Source: Psychrobacter sp. ANT_WB68
GTDB lineage: Bacteria > Pseudomonadota > Gammaproteobacteria > Pseudomonadales > Moraxellaceae
DNA: 64,000 nucleotides
Reading direction: 5' to 3'
NCBI RefSeq assembly: GCF_008369115.1
Contig: NZ_VOAZ01000003.1
Span: 248,001-312,000, forward strand
Below, piece by piece: positions 10,536 to 18,988 of this stretch. Every line of letters starts with the position of its first letter. The first letter of the stretch is position 1. The notes under the pieces are model-generated. The model ran no database searches. It was not told the DNA's origin and saw only the letters and a list, made by a program, of their open reading frames with translations. A program made the position numbers and the translations under genes.

Positions 10536-10910
10536 ATGCCGCATTTAACCATTCAAGTGACGCCCAATGTCATCATTACTCATGAAGAATCATTTCTTAA
10601 AGCATTAAATCAAGCATTATGGGGCAGCGGGCATTTTGGTAAGCCAACTGATATCAAAACGCGCATGATACCGACTGAGACATTCTTGGTGGGTGTTGCA
10701 GATGATGAGCAACGCAGTGGCTTTATTTATGCGCATCTAAAAATAATGAGCGGTCGTGACGAGGTTGTGCGTCATCAGCTTGCCGAGTTGTTAGTGACCG
10801 CCATAGAAGAGATATTAGATGCAGGGCAATCAGGGCGAGTAGACATACAGATATGTGTTGAAGTGGAAGAAATCAGCACAATTTATCATAAGAAGATGCT
10901 CGGCAGTTAG
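10536..10910 (+). CDS. 5-carboxymethyl-2-hydroxymuconate isomerase-like tautomerase
   Basis: This 124-residue protein resembles the CHMI branch (HpaF-like) of the tautomerase superfamily. It starts MPHLTIQVTPN, so Met removal would expose the catalytic Pro1. Other hallmarks are the internal arginine (KTRMIP), the FIYAHLKIMSGRDEVVRHQL block and the DIQICVEVEEI strand near the C-terminus. CHMI acts in homoprotocatechuate degradation, but no other hpa gene is present here, so the in vivo substrate is uncertain. AAGGAT lies about 9 bases before the ATG. Confidence 0.85.
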   Translation: MPHLTIQVTPNVIITHEESFLKALNQALWGSGHFGKPTDIKTRMIPTETFLVGVADDEQRSGFIYAHLKIMSGRDEVVRHQLAELLVTAIEEILDAGQSGRVDIQICVEVEEISTIYHKKMLGS

Positions 10911-11022
10911 AATGCTCAGTGGTTAGCCTACTGAAGAGCGACAGGCTGAGTAGTCAAAAACACTGAGAAGTTAAAAGGTTTGCTATCGCTGAAAGCTATT
11001 GGTTATAAAATGCTATGAACCG

Positions 11023-11502
11023 TTATAAATACTCGCATAATGATTCACTGGCATATTTAGGTAATATCATCACTTCAACTTTATAACCGGCCGTTTTACC
11101 TTGAGTGGCCATCAAATTGCGCGCGATACGTAAGCGATATTCTCCGGTTGCAGGTAGGCAACCTTGATAAATGATACCGCCTTTGGTGCCATCTTGGGTG
11201 TCGTTTGGCATATATAGCACGCCGACATTAGCAGTCTCAGGCGTACCAGCTAGGGGTGCAATGTTAATAATGGCATATTGCCAGCTGCTCGCATCAAAGC
11301 GATACCAACGTTCATTTTCATTGGGTTTCAATTTACCAGTCACCGTGCTACTGATAGCACCCTTAGTAAATTGAATGGGGGTATCGCTACTTTTAGCGAT
11401 TGCACTATTTGCGCCCACACTGATTAAGCTGGCACTAAGCAACAGCGTGTTTATCACCCGTGCAGTTAATAAATTGCGCTTGTTATGAATGGAAAACATC
11501 AT
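11023..11502 (-). CDS. Secreted protein of unknown function, PliG/PPC-like pattern
   Basis: This 159-residue protein has a signal peptide (basic start, hydrophobic core about residues 16-34, likely cleavage after Ala-Asn-Ser-Ala-Ile-Ala). The mature part reads as a small beta-rich domain with the order I-x-G-x-L, W-Y-x-F, a YMPND turn, then QGCLPATGEYRLRIARNLMATQGKTAGYKVEV. That final block resembles inhibitors of g-type lysozyme (PliG) and pre-peptidase C-terminal domains, both of which have L-P-x-G-x-Y-x-L-R-V near the end. Cys residues in QGCLP and SLCEYL could form a disulfide. The homology is suggestive only. GAGGAGA precedes the ATG. It is probably periplasmic. Confidence 0.6.
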   Translation of the reverse strand: MMFSIHNKRNLLTARVINTLLLSASLISVGANSAIAKSSDTPIQFTKGAISSTVTGKLKPNENERWYRFDASSWQYAIINIAPLAGTPETANVGVLYMPNDTQDGTKGGIIYQGCLPATGEYRLRIARNLMATQGKTAGYKVEVMILPKYASESLCEYL

Positions 11503-11569
11503 TATCTCCTCACTGAGTTTATTATCTATTATTTCCAGTTTTAGTACTTTCTAGCTTTCAGTTAAGCAT

Positions 11570-11600
11570 AAAAAAGCGCCTAAATAATAGGCGCTTTTCT
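11570..11600 (-). terminator. Intrinsic terminator after the acyl-CoA dehydrogenase gene
   Basis: The stem AAAAGCGCC/GGCGCTTTT has a 9-base loop; read leftward, a T run follows. It separates the dehydrogenase from the secreted-protein gene downstream, which therefore probably has its own promoter. Confidence 0.85.
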
Positions 11601-11630
11601 TATCAATCATTAATTAATACTTTTGCAATT

Positions 11631-13451
11631 CTAATCTAGGAAAGCAAAGTTATCGATGTCCATTGCTGTCATGCTGCTGCTTGGTGCAACCATGCCTTCG
11701 GCATGACCTGAAGTACGTGGTAACAACTTATCGAAATAGAATTCTGCCGTTTGGATTTTGGCTTTGTAGAATTCTGGTGATTCTGTACCGCCGTTTTCAA
11801 GCTTTTCATAAGCAACCGCTGCCATACGCGCCCAGTGGTAGCCCATCATCACATAACCTGAATACATCAAGAAGTCATCTGATGCCGCTGAGATGATTTC
11901 ACGGTCTTTACGTGCCATCAGCATTAAGCGTACAGTAAGAGTATTCCACTCAGCACATAGCTTGGTCAATGCCCAAACAAACTTACGCATCTCTTTATCA
12001 AGCGCATACTCGCCACACCATTTCATGATGCTTGAGGTATAGTCGCGGATGATTTTACCTTTAGACTGCAAGATAACCTTACGACCCAATAAATCTAGTG
12101 CTTGGATACCGGTCGTACCTTCGTACATGGTTGCGATACGAGCATCACGAGCGATCAGCTCCATGCCCCATTCTTTGATATACCCGTGACCGCCATACAC
12201 TTGCTGACCGTGTTTGGCCGCTTCAATGCCAAGCTCAGTTAAGAAGCCTTTTAAGATTGGCGTGTAGAAGCCTAGTTTATCATCCCATTTCTCAAATTCT
12301 GCATCATCACCATTGGCGATGCCTTGAGACATTTTATCGGCATAGCGAGCTGAATGATAAATCATTGAGCGACCGCCTTCTGCAAAGGCTTTTTGGGTCA
12401 ATAGCATACGACGTACGTCAGCATGATTAATGATGGCATCAGCCACTTTTTCAGGCTCTTTCGTACCTGACAACGTACGCATTGAGCGACGGTCTTTGGC
12501 GTATGGTAGGGCGTTTTGGAAAGACAGTTCAGTGTGGGCCAAACCTTGGATACCAGTACCGATACGAGCCGTGTTCATAAAGGTGAACATGGCTTTTAGA
12601 CCTTTATTCGGCTCACCAATTAAGTAACCAACCGCATCATCAAAGTTCAAGACACAAGTGGCTGATGAGTTGATGCCCATTTTATGTTCAATCGAACCAC
12701 AAGAGACGCCATTACGCTCACCAATTTCGCCTTCAGCATTTGGCAAGAATTTGGGTACGATAAATAATGAGATACCACGCGTGCCTTCTGGTGCATCTGG
12801 TAGGCGTGCTAGAACGATATGCACGATGTTTTCCGTTAAATCATGCTCACCGCTTGAAATGAAAATCTTAGTACCGCTAAGCTTATAGCTGCCATCTGCT
12901 TGTGGAATGGCTTTCGACTTCACTTGACCCAAATCCGTACCACACTGTGGCTCCGTCAAGCACATGGTGCCCGCCCAAGAACCTTCAACCAACTTATGCA
13001 AGTAGGTTTCTTTTTGCTCATCAGTACCATATTGCATGATGGTGTTGATACAGCCGGTCGATAGCCCAGGATACATTGCCCAAGGCCAGTTCGCCGTACC
13101 CATCATTTCAGACTTAATGAGATTGATTGACATAGGTAGGTTCATACCACCGAATTTCTCAGGGTATGAGATACCTTGCCAGCCGCCGTCTACAAACTGA
13201 TCGTACGCTTCTTTAAAGCCTTTAGGGGTAGTGACAACACCATTTTCAAAATGACAACCTTCTGCATCAGCTGGCTGGTACAAAGGGGCTAAGACATTTT
13301 CAGCGAAGTCAGCAAAGCCTTGTAAAATCATATCGACCGTTTCAGGATCTGCGTTCGCGCCGTTGTCCAAATCTTTATAATGCGTTTGGTAGTCAAACAC
13401 GTCATTAATTAAGAACTTGATATCACGTAAAGGTGCTTTGTAAGTTAACAT
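11631..13451 (-). CDS. Acyl-CoA dehydrogenase (long form, DmdC/FadE-like)
   Basis: This 606-residue FAD flavoprotein catalyses alpha,beta-dehydrogenation of acyl-CoA. It carries the ACAD blocks MCLTEPQCGTDLG and ISSGEHDLTENIVHIVLAR, the linker EHKMGINSSATCVLNFD, and YGGHGYIKEWGMELIARDARI followed by MYEGTTGIQALDLLGRK, whose Glu is the expected catalytic base. The protein is about 200 residues longer than short/medium-chain ACADs; the extra C-terminal helical domain is typical of the 590-610-residue group annotated as FadE5 or 3-methylmercaptopropionyl-CoA dehydrogenase. Substrate cannot be fixed from sequence. The start is the ATG at 13451 (MLTYKAPLRDIKFL), typical of the group. No electron-transfer flavoprotein gene is near. 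Confidence 0.92.
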   Translation of the reverse strand: MLTYKAPLRDIKFLINDVFDYQTHYKDLDNGANADPETVDMILQGFADFAENVLAPLYQPADAEGCHFENGVVTTPKGFKEAYDQFVDGGWQGISYPEKFGGMNLPMSINLIKSEMMGTANWPWAMYPGLSTGCINTIMQYGTDEQKETYLHKLVEGSWAGTMCLTEPQCGTDLGQVKSKAIPQADGSYKLSGTKIFISSGEHDLTENIVHIVLARLPDAPEGTRGISLFIVPKFLPNAEGEIGERNGVSCGSIEHKMGINSSATCVLNFDDAVGYLIGEPNKGLKAMFTFMNTARIGTGIQGLAHTELSFQNALPYAKDRRSMRTLSGTKEPEKVADAIINHADVRRMLLTQKAFAEGGRSMIYHSARYADKMSQGIANGDDAEFEKWDDKLGFYTPILKGFLTELGIEAAKHGQQVYGGHGYIKEWGMELIARDARIATMYEGTTGIQALDLLGRKVILQSKGKIIRDYTSSIMKWCGEYALDKEMRKFVWALTKLCAEWNTLTVRLMLMARKDREIISAASDDFLMYSGYVMMGYHWARMAAVAYEKLENGGTESPEFYKAKIQTAEFYFDKLLPRTSGHAEGMVAPSSSMTAMDIDNFAFLD

Positions 13452-13866
13452 AGTCGTTCTCTTTAGTTATTCGCTGGCATAGACGTTTGGTTATTGCTTA
13501 AGTTACTAATTAAACCGTGGTTTATGAAAACGAGTGTGCGATTATTTGGGAAAAGATAGACAACATCATGGATCAATATTTGCTTTATTAAGGATAGCTT
13601 ATGCATTTTCAATACTGTTAAGAAGCTCTTGATAAATAATAGCTGCCGTGCATTGATGCCAGTATAAATCTTCTATAACGACAAATATACTAATAATAAC
13701 TAATATTCATGACCTATAGGTGTAATTAAAAATTTAAGTTATATATATGCTGGGTTTTTATGAATGTCTATTCTAGAATGTCGCTTTATCATAGATACGA
13801 CTATAGTAAAATAACGTCCGTTATGCACATTGATTGATTGTATTTATAAGATAAGGAAAGCCAATT
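13452..13866. other. Divergent intergenic region
   Basis: About 415 AT-rich bases lie between the leftward acyl-CoA dehydrogenase and the rightward FUSC-family gene, so both promoters should be here. I see no open frame, no strong hairpin and no clear operator. Confidence 0.4.
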
Positions 13867-14994
13867 ATGAGCGCATCAGAGCGTCAGGCAACGCGAGCAT
13901 TTTGGCTAACAGCATTATTTGCTCGCCTAAAAAATCTAATCGACGGTGAGCTCAATCATTTGCTGACCGTTAACCGCAGCAAGCGACCTTGGCATATGCC
14001 CATTATCGCCGCGATTGCAATTAGCTTCCCCGTATTTGTGGGCGCTTATTTTGACGCTTTATCATCGGGTATCAAGGCATCGTTAGGGGCGATGGTTATT
14101 TTAAACGTCCCCTTAGTGGGTAAGTTGCCATACCGGCTGGTGACGGTAATGGCCTGGGGCTTTGCTATGTCGCTATGCTTTGCACTTGGTTTGATAGGGC
14201 AGCAAATCCCGTTATTAAAATTGCCGATATTCACCCTGATGGCTTTTGGGATTGTGATTTTTGGACGCTATTATCGCCAACCGCCGCCCGCAGGATTGTT
14301 TGTGATGATGGCGGGAGCGATTGCACTATTTATACCAGTGCCTTTAGAAGATATCATGCCCGCTACGGGTCTGGTGATGCTGGGTAGCGGCTTTGCCTTG
14401 ATCATGGCGCTGCTGTATTCGCTATTTCTATTAGCGACACGCCCGTCGACTCCTACGCCCACCTATCGCTATGAGCCAGATACCATCACTGAAAGTGTGA
14501 TTGTCGCCGGCTTTGTCAGTTTGGCTTTGCTTATCGCGGTGACTTTGCAGCTATCAAATCCATATTGGGCGGCGGTCAGCTGCTTTTTAATTATCCAAGG
14601 TATTCATTTGCGTACCATGTGGATTAAGCAAATACATCGTTTGCTTGGAACTCTATTAGGGGTAGGGCTGGCGGGCTGGATGCTATCGTGGGGCTTGCCG
14701 ATATGGGGGGTGGCGCTGGCGATATTAGGTATGATGCTGTGTATCGAAACTTTGGTCGACCGGCATTATGGGTTGGCGGTGATATTTATCACACCGCTGA
14801 CGATATTTATTGCCGAATATGGCAGTGGTTTACCGTTCTCTGAGCAAGGCTATCAAGAAATCATTCTTGCGCGCTTGTTTGATACCATTATTGGTTGCTT
14901 AGTGGGTTTAAGCGGCGGAGTAGTAATGCATTCCACCAATTTACGTGTGCCGTTACGCCGGTTGGAAAGTTGGTTATTAGCGCGTTTTGCATAA
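13867..14994 (+). CDS. FUSC-family inner-membrane protein
   Basis: This 375-residue polytopic membrane protein has two half-repeats of about six hydrophobic segments each, separated near residues 195-210 by a short hydrophilic linker (RPSTPTPTYRYEPD). The second half contains NPYWAAVSCFLIIQG followed by R-x-x-G-T-L-L-G-V-G-L, the FUSC/aromatic-acid exporter signature. The family includes fusaric acid resistance proteins and AaeB-type effluxers, but this version lacks the large cytoplasmic domain and no membrane-fusion partner lies nearby, so transport function is inferred only. AAGGAAAG precedes the ATG. Confidence 0.8.
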   Translation: MSASERQATRAFWLTALFARLKNLIDGELNHLLTVNRSKRPWHMPIIAAIAISFPVFVGAYFDALSSGIKASLGAMVILNVPLVGKLPYRLVTVMAWGFAMSLCFALGLIGQQIPLLKLPIFTLMAFGIVIFGRYYRQPPPAGLFVMMAGAIALFIPVPLEDIMPATGLVMLGSGFALIMALLYSLFLLATRPSTPTPTYRYEPDTITESVIVAGFVSLALLIAVTLQLSNPYWAAVSCFLIIQGIHLRTMWIKQIHRLLGTLLGVGLAGWMLSWGLPIWGVALAILGMMLCIETLVDRHYGLAVIFITPLTIFIAEYGSGLPFSEQGYQEIILARLFDTIIGCLVGLSGGVVMHSTNLRVPLRRLESWLLARFA

Positions 14995-15053
14995 AGGAAG
15001 AATTTGGATAATATGTCCTTTAACAATTCATTAAACATAAATCATCAGCAAAT

Positions 15054-15089
15054 AAAAAACCGTATGAGCAACATTCATACGGTTTTTTT
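15054..15089 (+). terminator. Bidirectional terminator between the FUSC gene and aroE
   Basis: CCGTATGA-gcaacat-TCATACGG is flanked by A6 and T7 runs. It serves the converging FUSC and aroE transcripts. Confidence 0.88.
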
Positions 15090-15131
15090 AATTGCCACTT
15101 TGAGTCTGTTCAATACTGTTAAAGTTTTTAA

Positions 15132-15992
15132 TCAATGCGCTTGTAAAGCTTTAGTGATTTGTACCACATCAATCGTATGCCCCGTCCAGCGCTCAAAACT
15201 TAGCGCCGCTTGTCCGATAAGCATGCCGTAACCGTCTGATGTTTGGGCGCCGCACACGGCAAAATGCTGCAAAAATGGCAGCTCACGTCCATACATCATA
15301 TCGTAAGCATAATGACACTTTAGCTCGTCGCTAAGCGGTAGCGTATCGCCTGATAAACCAATCGAGGTGGCGTTGATGATGGTATCAAAATCACCCTTTA
15401 AGTCGTCAGTGGTACAAGTTTTAATCTGCTGTTTATTGATCGTAGCACTAGCAGCACTAAGTTCAGTGACAAGGGCAGTTGCTTTATTTAACGTGCGATT
15501 GGCAAGGGTTAGCTCTGCGATACCGGCTTCAATTAATGGCAGTATCACCCCACGTGCCGCGCCACCTGCGCCAATAAGCGCCACGCGTGCACCCATAAGT
15601 GGCCAGCCTAAGCTTGTGATGTGATTGACCAAGCCTTGCCCATCCGTATTATCACCATATATGGCCTGAGCTATTGGCGTGCCATTTTTTAACAGCGCTT
15701 GATTGAGCAGCAATGTATTAACTGCGCCAGCGACTTTGGCATGCTCAGACAAACCGCCACGCGCCACGCAGCAATCATAAGCAACTTGTTTAAAGGGTAC
15801 GGTCACATTGGCACCGACGCCGCCACCTTGAAAAAATGCCTCAATCACAGCGTTAAGACTGGCTGCATCATCAGGACAATACTGGCGCTGATAGCTAATA
15901 TCAATGCCCGACTGCGCTGCAAATAGTGTATGAATTTCAGGGGATTTACTGTGGGCAATCGGATTGCCAATAACGATAAAATGCTGGGTCAT
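15132..15992 (-). CDS. aroE: Shikimate dehydrogenase
   Basis: This NADPH-dependent reductase of 286 residues converts 3-dehydroshikimate to shikimate in aromatic amino acid synthesis. It shows the shikimate-binding S-K-S-P in GNPIAHSKSPEIH, the catalytic Lys/Asp blocks NVTVPFK and NTDGQGLV, the nucleotide-binding GAGGAARG loop, the T-S-I-G-L motif and the closing GYGMLIGQAALSFERWTG. The ATG at 15992 (MTQHFIVIGNP) is preferred over one nine codons upstream because it reproduces the family N-terminus. It is monocistronic here. Confidence 0.95.
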   Translation of the reverse strand: MTQHFIVIGNPIAHSKSPEIHTLFAAQSGIDISYQRQYCPDDAASLNAVIEAFFQGGGVGANVTVPFKQVAYDCCVARGGLSEHAKVAGAVNTLLLNQALLKNGTPIAQAIYGDNTDGQGLVNHITSLGWPLMGARVALIGAGGAARGVILPLIEAGIAELTLANRTLNKATALVTELSAASATINKQQIKTCTTDDLKGDFDTIINATSIGLSGDTLPLSDELKCHYAYDMMYGRELPFLQHFAVCGAQTSDGYGMLIGQAALSFERWTGHTIDVVQITKALQAH

Positions 15993-16415
15993 AAAGAGTC
16001 CGCTGCCTATAAGTGGCAAAATTAAAAGGCAAAAATTCGTGAATAAAAAAGTGTCAATTCACTCATCCCACTCATCATAAGGGATAACCCTATATTTGAC
16101 AAACTTGTACTGAGCCAATAAATCGTGAAATAAAGGGTATTTCCTACCTCGTGAGGTCTTTAACAAATCTGTACTCTGTGGGAGTGTTATCCGTAACGTA
16201 AAGGCTAGTCAAGTGTTAAGCAGTTGGGTAAACTAGGGAGCATCAAAATTTCTATTGGCTTTGTGTTTTACTGACTACTACAGTATAAAAAAAACCAGTC
16301 GATAACACAGTATATAAATATAAAAAATTAACAAACATTGTTTATTATCAGCGGCATCGCTGTCCGCTCGTTGATACTATTTTCAGACCTTTATAAAAGT
16401 GTGAGTAAATTGCCT
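15993..16415. other. Intergenic region between aroE and a lipoprotein gene
   Basis: About 420 bases with AT-rich runs, particularly at 16285-16330, where the promoter of the following lipoprotein gene probably lies. No tRNA, strong terminator or convincing frame was found. The in-frame extension of the lipoprotein gene up to 16338 is considered non-coding, because the signal peptide starts at 16416. Confidence 0.4.
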
Positions 16416-17090
16416 ATGTTGAAGAATAGCCTACAGACCCTGATGGTCGGTACGATAATGGCAGTTGGCGTGTCTTTGAGCGCCTGTAATAGCAATAAAG
16501 AAAGCGATACAGCAGCTGAAGACGTCAGCGCTGAGAGTAGCGAGCAGACCATCGCTGAAGCCTCCAAACCAGACAATACCAAGGCAAATGCTGACCTCGA
16601 TGGCGCAACTGCCGAGCAAGGTACGCCAGTAAAATATGATGTCGCCTCGTGGGGCACTGCTAAAGTTAAAGCCCTTAATATTGATGAGCTTAGCGCGATA
16701 AAGTCAGCATTCGGTAAAGTGGTCAGCACCGATGAAAACAGCTTAGACTATGCCAGTAATCCTGCATCCAAATATCGCTTTATGCAGAACGACGCGCCGT
16801 ATTTAGACCTGATTGATTCTGAAAAATATCTTGAGCTTGGTTGGTATTTTGCCAACCCGACCGACTCCGATAAAGAAAAAGAGCTGAGTCAAAGCCATGC
16901 CAAAAAATCTTATCAGCTGGCGCGCCAATTGATGGGCGATGAAGGCGGTCGGCTGGTTGCTGATATGCTCAATGGTCAAATCGTTAAAAATAAAACCATC
17001 GGTGGTCAAAAAGTAGAGCTGGCAAAATGCGAGTTTTATAGCTGTATGTTAGTGATTAATAAATCTGCTTCTCAAACCGCTGACAAATAA
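16416..17090 (+). CDS. Putative lipoprotein of unknown function
   Basis: This protein of about 224 residues has a lipoprotein signal (MLKNSLQTLMVGTIMAVGVSLSAC; lipobox L-S-A-C). It is followed by an acidic, Ala/Ser/Glu-rich linker of about 45 residues and a globular part with the segments KVKALNIDELSAIKSAFGKV, a YASNPASKYRFMQNDAPYLDLID block and a C-terminal VELAKCEFYSCMLVINK with two Cys that could pair. I do not recognise the family. The ATG at 16416 puts the signal at the N-terminus; a GTG at 16401 is also possible. It is followed after 15 bases by pabC, so the two may be co-transcribed. Confidence 0.7.
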   Translation: MLKNSLQTLMVGTIMAVGVSLSACNSNKESDTAAEDVSAESSEQTIAEASKPDNTKANADLDGATAEQGTPVKYDVASWGTAKVKALNIDELSAIKSAFGKVVSTDENSLDYASNPASKYRFMQNDAPYLDLIDSEKYLELGWYFANPTDSDKEKELSQSHAKKSYQLARQLMGDEGGRLVADMLNGQIVKNKTIGGQKVELAKCEFYSCMLVINKSASQTADK

Positions 17091-17105
17091 GCGGGACTAG
17101 CCTTG

Positions 17106-18128
17106 ATGTCGCCTAATAGTTGGATATGCTTAAACCCGCCAAATGCTACGATTGATGATTCACAGATAGCTGTCTCACTCGACAATCGCGGACTGGCTTA
17201 CGGCGATGGTTTTTTTACCACCATGGGCGTGATTAACGGGCAGATATTGTGGTTGGATTATCATCATCAGCGCCTCATCTTCCACGCAAAAGCCTTACAA
17301 CTGAAGCTTGACAGCGATTCACTATTAGCGATATTACAAACGCATGCTAAGCAGCTACAGCAAGGTATGCTAAAACTTATCGTGATGCGCGCCGCCCAAG
17401 ATATCCGTGGCTATGGCTATATGCCAAGCGAGTCTGGCAGTGCTTGCGAGGTTTGGCTAAAATCCTTGCGAATGAACATTGCAGCCGCACAATCGCTGCC
17501 TCTCGCTAATGGGCAATCAATCCCGCTACAAGCTACTGCTAGCGCCATTTGCTTATCCGCGCAAATCGCTTGCTTGCCGCCGCCGCTTGCTGGACTGAAA
17601 AGCTTAAATCGTCTGGATAATGTGCTGGCAAGTGGCGAGCTGCACGCTATCAAAGCAAAATTATTACCATCGACGTTGTTAGATTCAGCCCTATTAGAAT
17701 CTCATTCATCAGAATCTAAGGCAGCGTTAAGCCTTAGCGAAGGTCTGTTACGAGATATGAGCGGGCGCTGGATTGAGGGAACGATGAGTAATGTGTTCTA
17801 TCAGCTATCGGATTCACGATTGGGAGCATCGTCCTCAGACATAAACGATAGCTTTAAGGCTGATAAAGGCAACGTTGATAAAGATAAGGCAAATTATTTG
17901 ACACAAGGGCAATGGTACACGCCTTCGATGGCACAATCAGGCGTCAATGGAGTGATGCGACAAGTCCTTATCGACGAGTTATCGACTAGCAAAAACCCCG
18001 TCATTATCCGGTCATTAAAAGATGATGATTTACCTCATTTAAGCCGGCTGTTCTTTTGCAATGCACTGCGCGGTATTATGCCAATGACCAGTTTGACTTT
18101 ATTGTCAGGTGAGGTGGTGAATTTCTAA
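17106..18128 (+). CDS. pabC: Aminodeoxychorismate lyase
   Basis: This PLP enzyme of fold type IV converts 4-amino-4-deoxychorismate to p-aminobenzoate and pyruvate for folate synthesis. Motifs are D-N-R-G-L-A-Y-G-D-G-x-F near residue 25, the PLP lysine in GLKSLNRLDNVLA at about residue 162, and the WIEGTMSNVF phosphate loop. At 340 residues it is longer than E. coli PabC (269), partly because of Ser/Asp/Lys-rich inserts near residues 180-205 and 235-270 that are probably surface loops. In related bacteria pabC directly precedes mltG and tmk; here a restriction cassette separates them. Confidence 0.88.
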   Translation: MSPNSWICLNPPNATIDDSQIAVSLDNRGLAYGDGFFTTMGVINGQILWLDYHHQRLIFHAKALQLKLDSDSLLAILQTHAKQLQQGMLKLIVMRAAQDIRGYGYMPSESGSACEVWLKSLRMNIAAAQSLPLANGQSIPLQATASAICLSAQIACLPPPLAGLKSLNRLDNVLASGELHAIKAKLLPSTLLDSALLESHSSESKAALSLSEGLLRDMSGRWIEGTMSNVFYQLSDSRLGASSSDINDSFKADKGNVDKDKANYLTQGQWYTPSMAQSGVNGVMRQVLIDELSTSKNPVIIRSLKDDDLPHLSRLFFCNALRGIMPMTSLTLLSGEVVNF

Positions 18129-18133
18129 CCAGT

Positions 18134-18331
18134 TTAACCGTAGTTGAAAACATTGAATTTGGTGTCAATAAAATCAGCTGGGTATGAAATAACGTCTTCA
18201 TACCGATAAATATCTCGCGCTTTTAGTAGTGCTTCTTGCTCGTTCTCTGCCAACACTTCCACGATGTTACTTAGCGTCTCGACAATCTCTATCTGAAAGA
18301 CTCCCTCTAATTTCTTATCTATTTTTATCAT
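18134..18331 (-). CDS. dpnD: DpnD/PcfM-like small protein
   Basis: This 65-residue protein has the DpnD/PcfM pattern: a short basic start, F-Q-I-E-I-V-E-T-L, then a strand and helix (VEVLAENEQEALLKARDIY) and a C-terminal segment ending D-F-I-D-T-K-F-N-V-F. In pneumococcus, dpnD follows the DpnI gene and its role is unknown. Here it lies on the same strand as, and downstream of, the DpnI homologue, but an opposite-strand gene sits between them. The ATG at 18331 is preferred to a TTG at 18343. Its 3' end converges on pabC with 5 bases between stops. Family assignment is by pattern and needs a profile search. Confidence 0.7.
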   Translation of the reverse strand: MIKIDKKLEGVFQIEIVETLSNIVEVLAENEQEALLKARDIYRYEDVISYPADFIDTKFNVFNYG

Positions 18332-18487
18332 CACTATTCTCAATATACACCTATCAAAGTTTCTTTAGGATTTATATCCGCTAGGTTAGCAAAGGCGATT
18401 AAAAGAAGTGATCGTCTTTTGTTAAGTGGACTTGTGCGCTAAGTAAAATCGATCAATGATCCTGTTTTTGAAAAAGGATAAAATCTC

Positions 18488-18988
18488 ATGCGCCCAATCT
18501 ATGAAAATAAACGAATTCCACTACAAGTAGGTCGATTAATAATATTTAGTGAAATTTGTCTTAAGGCAAAAAAATGCCCTCATGAAAATGTCTATTTAAA
18601 TACTAAATCCCAACTAGCATTTAGCGTTATGTACTTTAAGGATAGTAAAAAATATGTAGCTTACGGCGGAGTTTTTGAATATTCGTATATATTAGATGAA
18701 GGTATTAAATATGATTTTGATATTCCTATACCTATACATAGTGATTATCCAATGTGTGCCATTACTGTCAAAGGACAGCCCTTTACTAAACCTGCTCGTA
18801 CACCATTAGGATTACTGACAGACTGGAATAAATATGTGCAGAATAAAGTCAGTAACTCATTTGAAGATGACTTAAATCCTATGTTTTTACTACATGGTGA
18901 GTTAGGTAAAACCTACGTTCCTCATAGATTTTATGAGATTTTGGTATCAAGTGCAGATTTACCTCTTTGGGATAATAAAAACACTTAA
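18488..18988 (+). CDS. Unrecognised gene inside the DpnI cassette
   Basis: This 166-residue protein has no family I recognise. It is soluble, with no signal peptide or membrane segment, and is rich in aromatic and charged residues. It reads as mixed alpha/beta with a tyrosine-rich stretch (YFKDSKKYVAYGGVFEYSYILD) and a Pro/Ile-rich segment (FDIPIPIHSDYPMC). AAAGGAT lies about 8 bases before the ATG, supporting real translation. The DNA is visibly AT-rich compared with pabC and mltG. Its stop overlaps the stop of the DpnI-like gene by 3-4 bases (convergent), and its start diverges from the DpnD-like gene. The tight packing suggests a function tied to the cassette; that is inference. Confidence 0.7.
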   Translation: MRPIYENKRIPLQVGRLIIFSEICLKAKKCPHENVYLNTKSQLAFSVMYFKDSKKYVAYGGVFEYSYILDEGIKYDFDIPIPIHSDYPMCAITVKGQPFTKPARTPLGLLTDWNKYVQNKVSNSFEDDLNPMFLLHGELGKTYVPHRFYEILVSSADLPLWDNKNT

